This document shows positions 1-9,474 of a stretch of DNA of 64,000 nt, piece by piece. The translations under genes and the position numbers were made by a program. Position 1 is the first letter of the stretch. Every line of letters starts with the position of its first letter. This stretch comes from Shewanella oneidensis MR-1 (lineage in GTDB: Bacteria; Pseudomonadota; Gammaproteobacteria; Enterobacterales; Shewanellaceae). The notes under the pieces are model-generated. The model ran no database searches. It had not been told where the DNA came from and was given only the letters and a program-made list of their open reading frames with translations. The stretch spans positions 3,506,790 through 3,570,789 of the forward strand of contig NC_004347.2 in NCBI RefSeq assembly GCF_000146165.2, written 5' to 3'.

Positions 1-217
1 ACTCCTCACCTTGCAGATATAACAAATGTCCAGCTTCGGTCAGGCTTAAGCTACGAGTTGTACGCTGGATCAATTGAACGCCAAGTCGATGCTCGAGATC
101 GGCTACCTGCGTACTGACCTTAGATTTAGAGATCCCAAGCCTTCTTGCGGCGGCACTAAAACTTCCGGCTCTGGCCACATGAGTAAAAATCGCAATAGGT
201 TCTAATAGTTCTAACAT
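1..217 (-). CDS. LysR-family transcriptional regulator, N-terminal part (cut by window edge)
   Basis: The reverse strand from 217 encodes about 72 residues starting MLELLEPIAIFTHVARAGSF and running through a winged helix-turn-helix (SAAARRLGISKSKVSTQVAD, then RLGVQLIQRTTRSLSLTEAG). This is the standard LysR N-terminal DNA-binding domain. The effector-binding domain lies outside the window, so the target genes and ligand cannot be named. No divergent gene starts directly upstream, so the usual LysR divergent-target arrangement is not seen on this side. Confidence 0.9.
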   Translation of the reverse strand, partial: MLELLEPIAIFTHVARAGSFSAAARRLGISKSKVSTQVADLEHRLGVQLIQRTTRSLSLTEAGHLLYLQGEE

Positions 218-691
218 GAAAGTCGCCTTAAGCAGTTTCGACAGTGATATAAACTTTCGGAATAGCGCAGGAATGCAGCATAAATGCCTTAAAGCATTCC
301 ATAATGCCTTAATATCTCACAGCAAATGGGTTCGTTGTAGAGATTTAGACCGAAAAAGTCCGCTAAAGTAGAGTGTTTTATCTGACTGAGTTGCCAGCTT
401 TTCATTATATTTTAAGAGTATATCAAACATTAGTCTTAAGAATGTAACATTCCGCACTAAATAGCCGCAAGCATTGGGATTCATTTCAAGGTGCTAGGTA
501 TAACATTCCCCAAGAAAAAGCCCCAAACACCAAGGTGCTGGGGCGTTATCATTTACAAACAGCTTTAGGCGTTAAGACTCGCAGGCGGTCATCCCTCTGG
601 GGCGAGTTTGAACTCATGATAACCTTGCAACCCATTGGGGAATGAGCTGTAGTCTGAAGCAATACAAGTCAGAACCCCTTGACTGCGGTGA
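218..691. other. Intergenic stretch with one terminator
   Basis: Between the LysR start and the DUF2884 stop I see no coding region. It contains the hairpin at 515-544 that ends the DUF2884 transcript and the LysR upstream region, in which I could not identify a confident promoter. Confidence 0.5.
515..544 (-). terminator. Rho-independent terminator of the DUF2884 gene
   Basis: On the minus strand a GCCCCAGCACC / GGTGTTTGGGGC hairpin (one bulge) is followed by a run of five T. It lies about 150 bases past the stop of the DUF2884 gene. Confidence 0.65.
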
Positions 692-1513
692 CTACTCGCG
701 TAACTCATGGCTGGTATTTTGTGTCAACACATAAGGCGCTAACTCAGGTACGTCTTTACGTAACTGATTTTCCAGCACTAACAGACTTTCAAAACGTTCA
801 CATAATCGGTCGGCTTTCGCTTCAAGCCCCTTAGATTGAGTTTCAACTTGCTGCTCAATATCTTGGCCAAGCTTATCCATTTTTTGTGAGAATGCATCCA
901 TCTTAGCTTCGAATGACTCGCCATCACCAGAGAGCATTTGCCCACCAATATTCATCATTAGCGTACCGATGGAGTTTTGCATTAACTGCTCCATTTCCTG
1001 CTCAAATTCATCATTAAAGGTGCTTTGTATCGACTCATCGGTTGCCCCAAGGTAAAAACTATCTCCTTGTCTGTAAGCAACTGCATCAACACGTTTCTGC
1101 ACGCCCGCCATCATTTCGTCAAATTTAGCTCCCGCGACATCACCCATCAGCGGCGTTAAGGCCATACTCACCGCTTGGGAAGCCAATGCAACAGCTTCGT
1201 TCACTAATCCAATCACCTCAGGCACCTGAGTCGATACTTCATCGGCATATTGAGTGACTAGCTTTTTCTGCTTATCGGAGAGATTGACTTGCTTGCCTTC
1301 GACAAACAACTTGTCGACTTCGATGCGATATTTTTCGAGCCCTTTCTCACTCATCACAAGTTTTTTAGGTTCGACCTTAACATCATAATTAAGGGAGACG
1401 TCACAACGATCATGGATTTGTGGCTCGGTTTTCGCCTGCACTAACTGCAATCCGGAAATACCTAAAATAACGCCCGATAATGCCACTCCAGTTAATAGCG
1501 TATTTATCTTCAT
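692..1513 (-). CDS. DUF2884 (YggN-type) periplasmic protein
   Basis: The protein has 273 residues. It has a Sec signal peptide (MKINTLLTGVALSGVILGIS, likely cut after LVQA near residue 27), so it is exported. The mature part has a conserved cysteine early (HDRC) and another near the C terminus (DRLCERFE), and long helical, Glu/Gln-rich stretches around 165-240 that look coiled-coil-like. This matches the DUF2884/YggN family, whose function is unknown. In enterobacteria yggN sits close to yggL, trmB, mutY and yggX, which is the same neighbourhood seen here. It appears to be its own transcription unit ending at the hairpin at 515-544. Confidence 0.85.
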   Translation of the reverse strand: MKINTLLTGVALSGVILGISGLQLVQAKTEPQIHDRCDVSLNYDVKVEPKKLVMSEKGLEKYRIEVDKLFVEGKQVNLSDKQKKLVTQYADEVSTQVPEVIGLVNEAVALASQAVSMALTPLMGDVAGAKFDEMMAGVQKRVDAVAYRQGDSFYLGATDESIQSTFNDEFEQEMEQLMQNSIGTLMMNIGGQMLSGDGESFEAKMDAFSQKMDKLGQDIEQQVETQSKGLEAKADRLCERFESLLVLENQLRKDVPELAPYVLTQNTSHELRE

Positions 1514-1689
1514 TGTTGTTCATCCTTTAATCTGAGGGATTTGACTAAGCTAACATGCTAAAAGACTAATAGCAGAAGACATGCCAACTTTGTAACAAGC
1601 TAATTAATATGGAGTTATAGAAATTAGCACCGATAGATGATTAGTGATTTTCACTAATCATTAGTCTAAGAGTGCTAGAAATAGGTAAA

Positions 1690-2604
1690 TCAGAAGATTG
1701 AACGTCCGAGACGCTGGCTTAGCTGTTCCAACATTGCTGTCCCAGCCAGGGAATTGCCTTGAGTGTCTAACTCGGGGGACCATACGCAAACTGATAATTC
1801 CCCGGGGATGACGGCAATAATGCCACCACCAACGCCACTTTTCCCCGGCATACCCACGCGATAGGCAAATTCACCTGCACCATCATATAAGCCTGACGTC
1901 GCTAACAACGCATTTAACTGGCGCGTCTGCACTTGGGAGATAAGCTCGGTGCCATCTAAGGTTTTGCCGCGATTAGCTAAATACAACATCGCCTTCGATA
2001 AATCGGCGCAGTTCATCTTTAAGGCGCAATAATGAAAATAAGTGCGCAGCACTGTATCGACATCACCTTGAAAATTGCCGAAGGATTTCATCAGATAGGC
2101 GATGGCCGCATTGCGAGCACTGTGCTGATATTCAGAATCCGCCACTTGCTTATCGAAACAGACTTTATCGTTTTGACTCAGCGCCCTGACTAATTCCAAC
2201 ATGCGATGTTTAGGTGCGCCCAAACGACTCTGCAATAAGTCAGCAATCACTAACGCGCCAGCGTTAATAAAAGGGTTACGTGGCTTACCACGCTCCAACT
2301 CGACTTGGACCAATGAATTAAAGGAATGTCCCGAAGGTTCTTTGCCGACGCGGCTCCAAATTTCGGTTTCTTCATATAAAGTTAGCGCTAAGGTTAAGCT
2401 GAAAACTTTAGAAATACTTTGAATTGAAAATGGCTCAAGGTAATCCCCTGCGCCTATGGTTTCGCCATCAATCGTGGTAACGGCAATACCTAATTTGCCA
2501 GGATCAATATTGGCGAGCGCAGGGATATAATTAGCAACCTTTCCTTGGCCGAGCAAGGGTCGAACTCTGTCGACCACTTCCTCTAATAACGCCGTTTCTG
2601 GCAT
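1690..2604 (-). CDS. glsB: Glutaminase (beta-lactamase-fold, GlsB type)
   Basis: Hydrolyses L-glutamine to glutamate and ammonia in the cytoplasm. The protein is 304 residues when started at the ATG that overlaps the yggL stop codon (TAATG), with GGAG just upstream; this is the family's usual length of just over 300. An in-frame GTG four codons upstream (at 2616) is less likely. Visible motifs are the catalytic Ser-x-x-Lys in [13 protein letters not shown], the NPFINAGAL segment and the glycine-rich GKSGVGGGI near the C terminus. Translationally coupled to yggL. Confidence 0.95.
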   Translation of the reverse strand: MPETALLEEVVDRVRPLLGQGKVANYIPALANIDPGKLGIAVTTIDGETIGAGDYLEPFSIQSISKVFSLTLALTLYEETEIWSRVGKEPSGHSFNSLVQVELERGKPRNPFINAGALVIADLLQSRLGAPKHRMLELVRALSQNDKVCFDKQVADSEYQHSARNAAIAYLMKSFGNFQGDVDTVLRTYFHYCALKMNCADLSKAMLYLANRGKTLDGTELISQVQTRQLNALLATSGLYDGAGEFAYRVGMPGKSGVGGGIIAVIPGELSVCVWSPELDTQGNSLAGTAMLEQLSQRLGRSIF

Positions 2605-2930
2605 TAACTCCACCAAATATCGTACAGTTCGCTAACTTCGAGTTGAGTCACTTTTTGACCCGCCCAGAAGGCCTTAACTGCAGCAATATCTTCCTCAGTG
2701 CACTTACCGATTGTTTGGGTCGCAATAATACCTTCCCATTCGATATGACCACCGCCATGGAAGCCTAGCTTACGGGCTTCAATCACCTCTTCAATAAACT
2801 TATCGACAGTTGCATCAATTTCAGCTTCAGAAACAGATGCATCGAACGTCCAAGTGATGTCAAAACCTAACTCTTGGAATTCATCGACGCGCATTTTCTT
2901 ACGTAAACGACGGCTACGATTCGTTGCCAT
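2604..2930 (-). CDS. yggL: YggL family (DUF469) 50S ribosome-associated protein
   Basis: A 108-residue protein with a basic N terminus ([20 protein letters not shown]) and a compact domain ending [11 protein letters not shown]. This matches YggL/DUF469, a small protein reported to bind the 50S ribosomal subunit. The start is preceded by GGGGAAAA. Its stop codon overlaps the glsB start by one base, so the two are co-transcribed. It follows trmB with a 48-base gap on the same strand. Confidence 0.9.
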   Translation of the reverse strand: MATNRSRRLRKKMRVDEFQELGFDITWTFDASVSEAEIDATVDKFIEEVIEARKLGFHGGGHIEWEGIIATQTIGKCTEEDIAAVKAFWAGQKVTQLEVSELYDIWWS

Positions 2931-2978
2931 AGTGATTTTCCCCGTTGTGTTAAAAAATCCAATAAAAAAATGAAGATA

Positions 2979-3695
2979 TTAAGCGATACGCTCGAACATC
3001 AGATCCCACACACCATGGCCAAGGCGATGACCACGAGCTTCAAATTTGGTTAATGGGCGATGATCTGGGCGCGGTACTACAGTACCATCAGCAGATTGGT
3101 TTTTATAACCGCTCGCCACATTCATCACTTCCAGCATATGTTCACTGTAGTTTTCCCAGTCGGTTGCCATGTGGAATACGCCGCCAATCTTCAGCTTACG
3201 ACGGATCAATTCGGCAAATTCAGCTTGTACGATACGGCGTTTGTGGTGGCGCTTTTTGTGCCAAGGATCAGGGAAGAACAACTGCACGCGCGTCAGGCTG
3301 CCATCGGCAATCGCATGTTCTAATACTTCCATTGCATCATGGTGATACACACGAAGATTGGTCACGCCCGCAGCTGCGGCATCACTTAAGCATGAGCCAA
3401 CACCCGGCTTATGCACTTCAATACCGATAAAGTTCAGCTCTGGTGCTTCTTGCGCCATTTGCACTAAAGAAGCGCCCATACCGAAACCAATTTCCAGTAC
3501 AGTGTCAGCTTTGCGGCCAAATACGTCAGCTAGATCCAATGGTGCTGGGCTGTAATCTAAACCCATTGTTGGCCACTGAGTCTCAATGGCTTGCGCCTGA
3601 CCTTTAGTCAAACGCCCTTCTCTTAGGACAAAGCTTCTGATCTTACGCAGGTACTTGCCTTCTTCATTAAATTCAGCGGTAGTGACTTCGCTCAT
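2979..3695 (-). CDS. trmB: tRNA (guanine-N7-)-methyltransferase TrmB
   Basis: Makes m7G46 in the variable loop of tRNA, using S-adenosylmethionine. The SAM-binding glycine motif [12 protein letters not shown] and the catalytic/tRNA-binding block [16 protein letters not shown] are intact. I chose the ATG at 3695 (238 residues, close to the 239 of E. coli) because GACGAGG lies just before it; the frame stays open 17 codons further upstream but without a ribosome site. Divergent from mutY, with about 180 bases between the starts, a common arrangement in this group. Confidence 0.96.
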   Translation of the reverse strand: MSEVTTAEFNEEGKYLRKIRSFVLREGRLTKGQAQAIETQWPTMGLDYSPAPLDLADVFGRKADTVLEIGFGMGASLVQMAQEAPELNFIGIEVHKPGVGSCLSDAAAAGVTNLRVYHHDAMEVLEHAIADGSLTRVQLFFPDPWHKKRHHKRRIVQAEFAELIRRKLKIGGVFHMATDWENYSEHMLEVMNVASGYKNQSADGTVVPRPDHRPLTKFEARGHRLGHGVWDLMFERIA

Positions 3696-3874
3696 TTTTG
3701 CCTCGTCTCGTGGACAACACCCTCTAAAAAGAAGGGCATTATCCAAAGTTCAACTTACAGTGCAAGCACTAATGGAGCCGAAGTATAACAAGATTCTCTG
3801 CCAGATCGAATCTAGCACTGTTTTTCCTGTGAGAGTGACTTGTTTGCCGCCCTATCTCCCGCTACACTGCGCCG

Positions 3875-4972
3875 ATGAAATCTACAGCCTCCTTTGCTAC
3901 ACGTATCGTTAATTGGTACGACAATCACGGTCGTAAAACCCTCCCTTGGCAGCAAGATAAAACCCCATATCGTGTATGGGTTTCAGAGATTATGCTGCAA
4001 CAAACGCAGGTAGCGACAGTGATCCCCTATTACCAGCGCTTTATGCAGCGCTTCCCCAATGTGTTAGCACTCGCTAACGCGCCAGATGATGAAGTACTGC
4101 ACCATTGGACTGGCCTTGGTTATTACGCCAGAGCCCGCAATCTACATAAAGCCGCTAAGATGATCCGCGATGAATATCAAGGTCAATTCCCGACAGACTT
4201 TGAGCAGGTGTTAGCGCTACCAGGTATAGGCCGTTCGACAGCGGGTGCGGTGTTATCCCTGTCACTTGGGCAACATCATCCCATCCTCGATGGCAATGTT
4301 AAGCGCGTCCTAGCAAGACATGGGGCGATTGAGGGCTGGCCTGGGCAAAAACCTGTGGAAGAGCGACTCTGGCAATTAACCGAGCAATTAACGCCACAGC
4401 AAGATATTCAAAAATATAACCAAGCCATGATGGATATTGGTGCCAGTATTTGTACTCGCAGCAAACCAAATTGCGCCGCTTGCCCTGTCGCTGTCGATTG
4501 CAAAGCACAATTAATGGGTAGGCAAACCGATTTTCCAGGTAAAAAGCCAAAGAAAACTATTCCCGAAAAATCTGCGTGGATGTTGGTTCTGTTTAAAGAT
4601 AACCAGGTCTTTTTGGCTAAACGCCCACCTGCTGGGATTTGGGGCGGCCTGTGGTGCTTCCCTGAATTTAGCTCCGAAGCCGCCCTCAACACTGAACTTG
4701 AAGCGCAGGGTTATCAACCAACTCAACTTGAACCATTAATTGGTTTTAGGCATACCTTTAGTCATTTCCATTTAGATATTCAGCCTATGTTGCTGGACTT
4801 AGATAAATGGGCAAGTGGTAAACCAAGCGTCGGCGCAATCATGGAACAAAACCAGTCTCTCTGGTATAACATCAATCAACCTTCCAAAGTGGGACTCGCC
4901 GCCGCAACTGAGCGCGTGTTAGCCAATTTGGGATCACTCGTAGCTATTGCTCGTAACCACTGTAGTCAGTAA
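3875..4972 (+). CDS. mutY: Adenine DNA glycosylase MutY
   Basis: Removes adenine mispaired with 8-oxoguanine (GO repair). It has 365 residues. The N-terminal HhH-GPD domain shows the catalytic Glu in [10 protein letters not shown], the hairpin [14 protein letters not shown] and the catalytic Asp in [10 protein letters not shown]. The four [4Fe-4S] cysteines have the spacing C-x6-C-x2-C-x5-C ([17 protein letters not shown]). The C-terminal half (from about 225) is the NUDIX-like 8-oxoG recognition domain. It is followed after nine bases by yggX, so the two are co-expressed, an oxidative-damage pairing seen in many gammaproteobacteria. Confidence 0.97.
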   Translation: MKSTASFATRIVNWYDNHGRKTLPWQQDKTPYRVWVSEIMLQQTQVATVIPYYQRFMQRFPNVLALANAPDDEVLHHWTGLGYYARARNLHKAAKMIRDEYQGQFPTDFEQVLALPGIGRSTAGAVLSLSLGQHHPILDGNVKRVLARHGAIEGWPGQKPVEERLWQLTEQLTPQQDIQKYNQAMMDIGASICTRSKPNCAACPVAVDCKAQLMGRQTDFPGKKPKKTIPEKSAWMLVLFKDNQVFLAKRPPAGIWGGLWCFPEFSSEAALNTELEAQGYQPTQLEPLIGFRHTFSHFHLDIQPMLLDLDKWASGKPSVGAIMEQNQSLWYNINQPSKVGLAAATERVLANLGSLVAIARNHCSQ

Positions 4973-4981
4973 GGAATAATC

Positions 4982-5260
4982 ATGGCGCGTACTGTCAATT
5001 GCGTACATTTAAACAAAGAAGCCGACGGCCTAGACTTTCAACTGTATCCAGGTGATTTAGGTAAACGTATTTTTGATAACATCAGTAAAGAAGCTTGGGG
5101 CCTATGGCAAAAAAAGCAGACCATGCTGATTAACGAAAAGAAACTTAACATGATGAATGTTGATGATCGTAAGTTTTTAGAAGCGCAAATGACCTCTTTC
5201 CTGTTCGAAGGTAAAGACGTTGAAATTGAAGGTTTTGTGCCTGAAAAAGATCAAGATTAA
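4982..5260 (+). CDS. yggX: Probable Fe(II)-trafficking / oxidative damage protein YggX
   Basis: A 92-residue cytoplasmic protein of the YggX family, thought to protect iron-sulfur proteins from oxidative damage. It begins [19 protein letters not shown] with the family's conserved cysteine at position 7 and includes the typical [17 protein letters not shown] block and [15 protein letters not shown]. Ribosome site AAGGA at 4972-4976. Second gene of the mutY-yggX unit, which ends at the hairpin 5286-5317. Confidence 0.96.
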   Translation: MARTVNCVHLNKEADGLDFQLYPGDLGKRIFDNISKEAWGLWQKKQTMLINEKKLNMMNVDDRKFLEAQMTSFLFEGKDVEIEGFVPEKDQD

Positions 5261-5285
5261 TCTCAAGCTCTGTGCCTATTTCAAC

Positions 5286-5317
5286 ATGTAAAAAGCGCCA
5301 TTTGGCGCTTTTTACAT
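5286..5317. terminator. Bidirectional terminator between yggX and the yceI-like gene
   Basis: A near-perfect inverted repeat (TAAAAAGCGCCA / TGGCGCTTTTTA) with A-tract and T-tract on both sides serves the convergent yggX (+) and yceI-like (-) transcripts. Confidence 0.85.
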
Positions 5318-5340
5318 TTCTAGCTAAGTAGTCAGAAAAC

Positions 5341-5916
5341 TTACTTACGCACGCCTTCAACGACAAGATCTAGCTCAACATGGCTTGAGGTTGGACCTAA
5401 ATCTATTTTAATACCGAAATCTTTCATGGCAAAAGTGGTTTTCCCAGTAAAACCTGCGCGGTATCCGCCCCAAGGGTCTTGACCTTCACCAACTGCATGG
5501 GCTTGAATTGCCAGAGGTTTAGTCACGCCATTTAAGGTTAAATTACCGTTAATCACTAAGTCGCCATTACCTTTATCTTCCACTGAAGTCGATGCAAACG
5601 TTGCTTTCGCAAATTTGCCAGTATTAAGGAAATCTTCGCCACGAATGTGTTTATCACGCTCAGCATGATTTGAATCGACACTAACCGTATTAACAGTAAC
5701 ATTCACCTTCATTGCAGTAGGTTTAGCGGCATCAAAGCTAAAGTCGCCACTAAAATCATTAAAACGGCCTACCACATAGCTATAACCTAAATGATTAACT
5801 TTAAAGGTAATAGAAGCATGAGCTCCTTCTGTATCAATCACATAATCAGCCGCAGAAACCGCCATAGGAGCGAAAAGAGATGCACCAATCAGTGCGCTAA
5901 ACAGTTGCTTTTTCAT
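5341..5916 (-). CDS. YceI-family periplasmic lipocalin-like protein
   Basis: The protein has 191 residues with a signal peptide ([20 protein letters not shown], cut near SAA-DYV). The mature protein is a YceI domain: it starts [17 protein letters not shown] and contains the [12 protein letters not shown] segment and the ending [12 protein letters not shown]. YceI proteins bind long isoprenoid or amide lipids in a beta-barrel; the ligand here is unknown. Start supported by CGAGGATAATATA before the ATG. It lies four bases after the cytochrome b561 gene; a b561-YceI pair is common and suggests a quinone- or isoprenoid-linked redox function. Confidence 0.93.
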   Translation of the reverse strand: MKKQLFSALIGASLFAPMAVSAADYVIDTEGAHASITFKVNHLGYSYVVGRFNDFSGDFSFDAAKPTAMKVNVTVNTVSVDSNHAERDKHIRGEDFLNTGKFAKATFASTSVEDKGNGDLVINGNLTLNGVTKPLAIQAHAVGEGQDPWGGYRAGFTGKTTFAMKDFGIKIDLGPTSSHVELDLVVEGVRK

Positions 5917-5920
5917 TATA

Positions 5921-6472
5921 TTATCCTCGTTTAAATTTAATCATTTTGAGTAGTGTTGAATCTTTATCGATAAAGTGATGTTTTAATGCTCCTACAGCGT
6001 GGATCACAACCAGTGCGATTAAGCTATAGGCGGCGTATTGGTGGATATCACCTGCTATATCTGCTTGGTTTTCAAACAAAGGCCTAAAACTTGGCAATTC
6101 AAACCAGTCAAACAGCATGATTCCGCGACCTTCTTCAGTAGAAATCAATATACCAGCAGCCATGATCAGCAACAGCAGAAAATAAATGGCGATATGGGCC
6201 ACATGGGCCGCTAACTTTTCCCATGGCTGGTGATTTGGCTCTGACGCAGGTTTTGGATTGACCAAGCGCCAAACCAAACGAAAAAGTGTTAATGCCAGTA
6301 ATAATAGCCCGATGCTTTTATGCCAATGTGGCGCAGTTTTATACCAAGGGCTGTAGTAAGTTAACTCCACCATCCAAACTCCCACGGCAAATAATCCGAT
6401 CACGACAACAGCACTCAACCAATGGCTAGCAATAGCAATAAGTCCATAATTAAACTTAGTATTTCTAAACAT
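5921..6472 (-). CDS. Cytochrome b561 (YodB-type) membrane protein
   Basis: An 183-residue inner-membrane protein with four predicted transmembrane helices (about 12-32, 48-68, 88-112 and 146-168). Histidines suited to ligate two b hemes occur in the helices ([47 protein letters not shown]). The family moves electrons to or from quinones. First gene of the b561-yceI unit, with a possible Fur-like site upstream at 6509-6527. Confidence 0.9.
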   Translation of the reverse strand: MFRNTKFNYGLIAIASHWLSAVVVIGLFAVGVWMVELTYYSPWYKTAPHWHKSIGLLLLALTLFRLVWRLVNPKPASEPNHQPWEKLAAHVAHIAIYFLLLLIMAAGILISTEEGRGIMLFDWFELPSFRPLFENQADIAGDIHQYAAYSLIALVVIHAVGALKHHFIDKDSTLLKMIKFKRG

Positions 6473-6762
6473 ACAGCTACTCCAAACCTTTATACTTAGG
6501 TCGATTAATTAAATAATGTTCATTATCATAAAACGAATTTTAAAAACTAAAATCAGTAAAAATCGCCCATATCTTTCTAAAATTTAGAAAAATAGCTCAA
6601 AGTAGTGTTTTATTGGTTAGGAATGAGTGATAAATGGAGTCTAAACGGTAGGAAAAACAGTGTTAGCCCACTTATCCCGACGAGTTTGGACACGTTTATA
6701 GATAAAAAACACTCAAAGTGCACATTAAACAGTCGAACGCATCATTTATCAGGAAAAAGCGC
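6473..6762. other. Intergenic region upstream of cytochrome b561 and tRNA-Phe
   Basis: No coding region is supported. The left edge carries the promoter side of the b561-yceI unit; the right edge leads into the tRNA promoter at 6763. Nothing else stands out. Confidence 0.4.
6509..6527 (-). promoter_or_regulatory. Possible Fur box upstream of cytochrome b561
   Basis: The 19-mer ending CATTATC matches the classical Fur consensus at about 13 of 19 positions by eye, with an AATAATG / CATTATC inverted repeat. It is 37 bases upstream of the b561 start. This is only a motif match. Confidence 0.35.
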
Positions 6763-6791
6763 TTGCAGAGGCTAAACACCCTCGTTAATAT
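6763..6791 (+). promoter_or_regulatory. Promoter of the first tRNA-Phe/Thr unit
   Basis: TTGCAG (-35), a 17-base spacer and TAATAT (-10), followed by a GC-rich segment (AGCCGC). The GC-rich discriminator is typical of growth-rate- and ppGpp-controlled stable RNA promoters. Confidence 0.6.
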
Positions 6792-6859
6792 AGCCGCACT
6801 TCAAACGAGGCAGCATTAATTTGTCAGTTTAAAGTAGTCAACTAACGCTTAGTTTAGTT

Positions 6860-6935
6860 GCCCGAATAGCTCAGTCGGTAGAGCAGAGGATTGAAAATCC
6901 TCGTGTCCCTGGTTCGATTCCGGGTTCGGGCACCA
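6860..6935 (+). tRNA. tRNA-Phe (GAA)
   Basis: 76-base cloverleaf with CCA encoded. Acceptor GCCCGAA pairs with TTCGGGC; the anticodon loop is TTGAAAA, giving GAA. First tRNA of a two-gene transcript. Confidence 0.97.
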
Positions 6936-6956
6936 TTATTCTGTAGTAAAAGTTTA

Positions 6957-7032
<76 letters not shown>

Positions 7033-7040
7033 TATAAACA

Positions 7041-7071
7041 AAAAAGCCACTCAATGAGTGGCTTTTTTGTT
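7041..7071 (+). terminator. Rho-independent terminator of the first tRNA unit
   Basis: AAAAAGCCACTC / GAGTGGCTTTTTT hairpin with a three-base loop and T-tract directly after tRNA-Thr. Confidence 0.9.
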
Positions 7072-7112
7072 TCAGCCATTTAGATAAATGGCAATACATC
7101 AACAGAAAGTCG

Positions 7113-7176
7113 AAATTGACTTCCCTCCCGATAATTCGAGTCGGTCACAGGTTCAATCTCGTGATTGCCAGCACTA
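7113..7176 (+). pseudogene. Decayed tRNA-Thr-like remnant
   Basis: The stretch AATTGACTT ... GGTTCAATCTCGTGATTG CCAGCACTA resembles the anticodon arm, T-arm and 3' end of the neighbouring tRNA-Thr (ACTGACTT ... AGTTCGACTCTTGGTGCCGGCACCA) with many substitutions. It cannot fold into a functional cloverleaf. It overlaps an open frame of 86 codons (7088-7348), which I therefore do not call as a gene. The rest of the stretch 7072-7456 shows nothing else I can support. Confidence 0.5.
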
Positions 7177-7456
7177 TCTAAATACAAACGCAACTTATCA
7201 AGTGGCGGTTTTATTTGCAGCTTTTCATATTCAACAACGAATGCCTGAAGCGATTAGTTTATGCTGCAATCTACTAATGAACTTTTTGCCACAAATGATA
7301 CGTCATTATCAGCTCGCGATTAATCGTATTGTCTCTAATTGCCCATAAAACAGTATTAACCCATTGATACTTTAACCAAGTGAATCAAGATCGCTGGGAT
7401 GAAACCACTTATCAAGGCGTTTTTGTTTAATACTTGGCCAGTCGAATTAAAAGGGC

Positions 7457-7485
7457 TTGCACAGCGAAAGCGAGCACTATATGAT
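7457..7485 (+). promoter_or_regulatory. Promoter of the second tRNA-Phe/Thr unit
   Basis: TTGCAC (-35), 17-base spacer, TATGAT (-10), followed by the GC-rich ACGCGC. It is not a copy of the first unit's promoter, so the second unit has its own separately evolved start. Confidence 0.6.
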
Positions 7486-7554
7486 ACGCGCACTTCGAAC
7501 GGTTGGGGTGTCAAACACTCAGTTTGAAGTAGACTACTAACACTTAGTTTAGTT

Positions 7555-7630
7555 GCCCGAATAGCTCAGTCGGTAGAGCAGAGGATTGAAAATCCTCGTG
7601 TCCCTGGTTCGATTCCGGGTTCGGGCACCA
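7555..7630 (+). tRNA. tRNA-Phe (GAA), second copy
   Basis: Identical in sequence to the tRNA-Phe at 6860-6935; 76 bases with CCA. Confidence 0.97.
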
Positions 7631-7651
7631 TTATTCTGTAGTAAAAGCTTA

Positions 7652-7727
<76 letters not shown>

Positions 7728-7734
7728 TATAAAC

Positions 7735-7765
7735 AAAAAAGCCACTCATTGAGTGGCTTTTTTGT
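7735..7765 (+). terminator. Rho-independent terminator of the second tRNA unit
   Basis: AAAAAAGCCACTC / GAGTGGCTTTTTT hairpin with an ATT loop and T-tract. Confidence 0.9.
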
Positions 7766-7800
7766 TTATATGGTGTTTCTAAAAATCAAGGCATCAAGAG

Positions 7801-7863
7801 TGTATAGCAACTGACTTCCAATCATGCCAGTGGGTTCTGAGTTCGACTCTAAAAACCTGCACT
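7801..7863 (+). pseudogene. Decayed tRNA-Thr-like remnant downstream of the second unit
   Basis: TATAGCAACTGACTT, then a TGGGTTCTGAGTTCGACTCT-like segment and ACCTGCAC follow the order of the D-arm end, anticodon arm, T-arm and acceptor of tRNA-Thr. The anticodon reads CCA in place of TGT and the acceptor arms no longer pair, so this is a relic. Confidence 0.6.
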
Positions 7864-7875
7864 CTATAAAAACAG

Positions 7876-8061
7876 CTATTTAATTGACTCATGCATTACT
7901 GGCCTATCACCGGCTTGTACTTGATGCTGTAAATGTCGCCAGCTATGAGTTAATTCATTAAGCGGTTCTTTTCGCTCTGGAAAGCTGGCAGATAGTTTAC
8001 CAATCATATCAATTTGTTTTTTGCATAATAATGACCAACGGTCAGCGTTTGATAGGTACAT
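7876..8061 (-). CDS. Small hypothetical protein (61 aa)
   Basis: The frame encodes 61 residues, starting MYLSNADRWSLLCKKQIDMI. The start has a good ribosome site (AAGGAAAACGCC before ATG), which is the main support. The protein is basic and predicted cytoplasmic, with no motif I recognise. It is divergent from the DUF3634 gene. Confidence 0.45.
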   Translation of the reverse strand: MYLSNADRWSLLCKKQIDMIGKLSASFPERKEPLNELTHSWRHLQHQVQAGDRPVMHESIK

Positions 8062-8215
8062 GGCGTTTTCCTTAACAATGGGAGTGACATTTCCTTACTC
8101 GATTAAGACTAGGACAGAATCTTTAGCTTGCCAAATTAAATTTGCGTGTTGGCGCACTGTTAAACTTCGCGACTCCAGAGTATCTTTGTTTTACAAACAT
8201 AAGATAGGAGGCATT

Positions 8216-8560
8216 ATGACAGCCACAGTTTTTAAACTCATTTTTATCGCGATTGGTTTGTTTCTGGTTTATAAACTGATATTTGGTGGTAAGAAGGGAT
8301 TCACTATTTTCGAAATGCATTTTAAAGACGGTCGCATGACACATCATAAAGGCAAAATCCCTGAGCGTTTCGAGAAGGAATGTCGACATCTTGCTAAAGC
8401 GGAAAAACTCACTTGCACAATCAGAGCTGAGAAAAATACCGACGTCCGTTTGCATATCTCTGCCAACGTGAATGACAATCTACAACAAAGGATCCGTAAT
8501 CTATTTCCCTTTGAGTATTACGATAAAAAAACTATCGGTAATAGTCGCCAAGCAGGTTAA
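8216..8560 (+). CDS. DUF3634 family small membrane-anchored protein
   Basis: The protein has 114 residues from the ATG at 8216, which is preceded by ATAGGAGG; the frame extends upstream without a ribosome site. A single N-terminal membrane segment (about residues 5-22) is followed by a small cytoplasmic domain with KGKIPERFEKEC and the C-terminal block LQQRIRNLFPFEYY, which I recognise as DUF3634 of Shewanella and Vibrio. Function unknown. Confidence 0.8.
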   Translation: MTATVFKLIFIAIGLFLVYKLIFGGKKGFTIFEMHFKDGRMTHHKGKIPERFEKECRHLAKAEKLTCTIRAEKNTDVRLHISANVNDNLQQRIRNLFPFEYYDKKTIGNSRQAG

Positions 8561-8618
8561 GCACTTCTGTTTGTCAGCCCTTACTTCATGAGTAGGGGCT
8601 AACCTTCTCAAATTCTGG

Positions 8619-8828
8619 TTAGAATTTAACTGGGTCCTTTGGTGCCATTTTGCCATCTTGACGGGCATCGCGAATACTGCGCTCATTATCTTGCACCATA
8701 GCATCGCTACTCGACTGATTAGGAGCAGCTTGTTTCTCTGAAGTGTCTTCGAAACGAAAATCAATGTTAGAACAAGCAGTTAAAGAAATGCTCGCTAACA
8801 CAGCCAGTAACATCCAATGCTTTTTCAT
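8619..8828 (-). CDS. Small lipoprotein
   Basis: A 69-residue protein starting MKKHWMLLAVLASISLTACS: a lipoprotein signal with lipobox LTAC, so Cys19 would be lipidated. The mature part is short, polar and disordered-looking, with no known domain. An in-frame ATG four codons upstream exists, but MKKHW is the more typical start. Function unknown. An imperfect GGGCT hairpin without a clear T-tract follows the gene at about 8575-8600. Confidence 0.65.
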   Translation of the reverse strand: MKKHWMLLAVLASISLTACSNIDFRFEDTSEKQAAPNQSSSDAMVQDNERSIRDARQDGKMAPKDPVKF

Positions 8829-8922
8829 TATGTGATTCACGATAGATTGCTTTATGCCAATCTAGTGCAGTCAAAGAAAGATTATTAGCCAAGCCATACC
8901 GTTAACATTGAGAGCAAGCCAG

Positions 8923-9474
8923 TTAATCGAGTTTTTGGATCACTAAGGTCACTTTAGCAACAGTAACCCCCCACTTAATAATGTCGCTTTTATTTATGAT
9001 GGTATTGTCATTAACCAAAAACATCCAATCATCAAAATGCACTTGGTATTCATCGCCATCCACAGGCAATAACATATCGTAGCGCCAGCGCAGCGCACTT
9101 CCCCTCGCCTCACCGACTGCAGTACCAATAATATCGCCAGCAGTCCCGGTATAATTTCCATCGCCTAGGGAGGTTATGCGCCAGATACGGGTTTGAGTTT
9201 TACCGTCATCATAGACAAACCATTCATCGATAACACCTTCGTTCCCTTGCCAGCTAGCCTCCATAGTGACATTGAATTTGCGGATCACTTTGCCACTAAA
9301 ATCCTCCACGATACCCGATGCCTTAAGCGGCCCATTAAAGAAGTTTTCCAATTTTAATGGAGGATTTGTACCTTGATAATCACTCACCTCAACCGAGGAA
9401 CAACTCGATAATAGGCTAAGCATCAATAAACTTAAGATGATATTTTTGCCCCAATTCAGCTTTAACAATCGCAT
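8923..9474 (-). CDS. DUF3833 lipoprotein, last gene of the photolyase-lipid operon
   Basis: The protein has 183 residues with a lipoprotein signal (LLSSCSS, lipidated Cys25). The remainder, with EDFSGKVIRKFNV, WRITSLGDGNYTGTAGDIIG and LRWRYDMLLPVDG, fits DUF3833, a lipocalin-like family of unknown function. The start (AGGAG upstream) overlaps the end of the chalcone-isomerase-like gene by 13 bases, so translation is coupled. Its fixed place after a CFA-synthase-like enzyme suggests handling of a modified lipid at the inner or outer membrane; that is inference. Confidence 0.85.
   Translation of the reverse strand: MRLLKLNWGKNIILSLLMLSLLSSCSSVEVSDYQGTNPPLKLENFFNGPLKASGIVEDFSGKVIRKFNVTMEASWQGNEGVIDEWFVYDDGKTQTRIWRITSLGDGNYTGTAGDIIGTAVGEARGSALRWRYDMLLPVDGDEYQVHFDDWMFLVNDNTIINKSDIIKWGVTVAKVTLVIQKLD

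Noticed and set aside
7088..7348. 86-codon frame between the two tRNA units
   Set aside because: No ribosome site and overlaps a decayed tRNA remnant; no recognisable domain.
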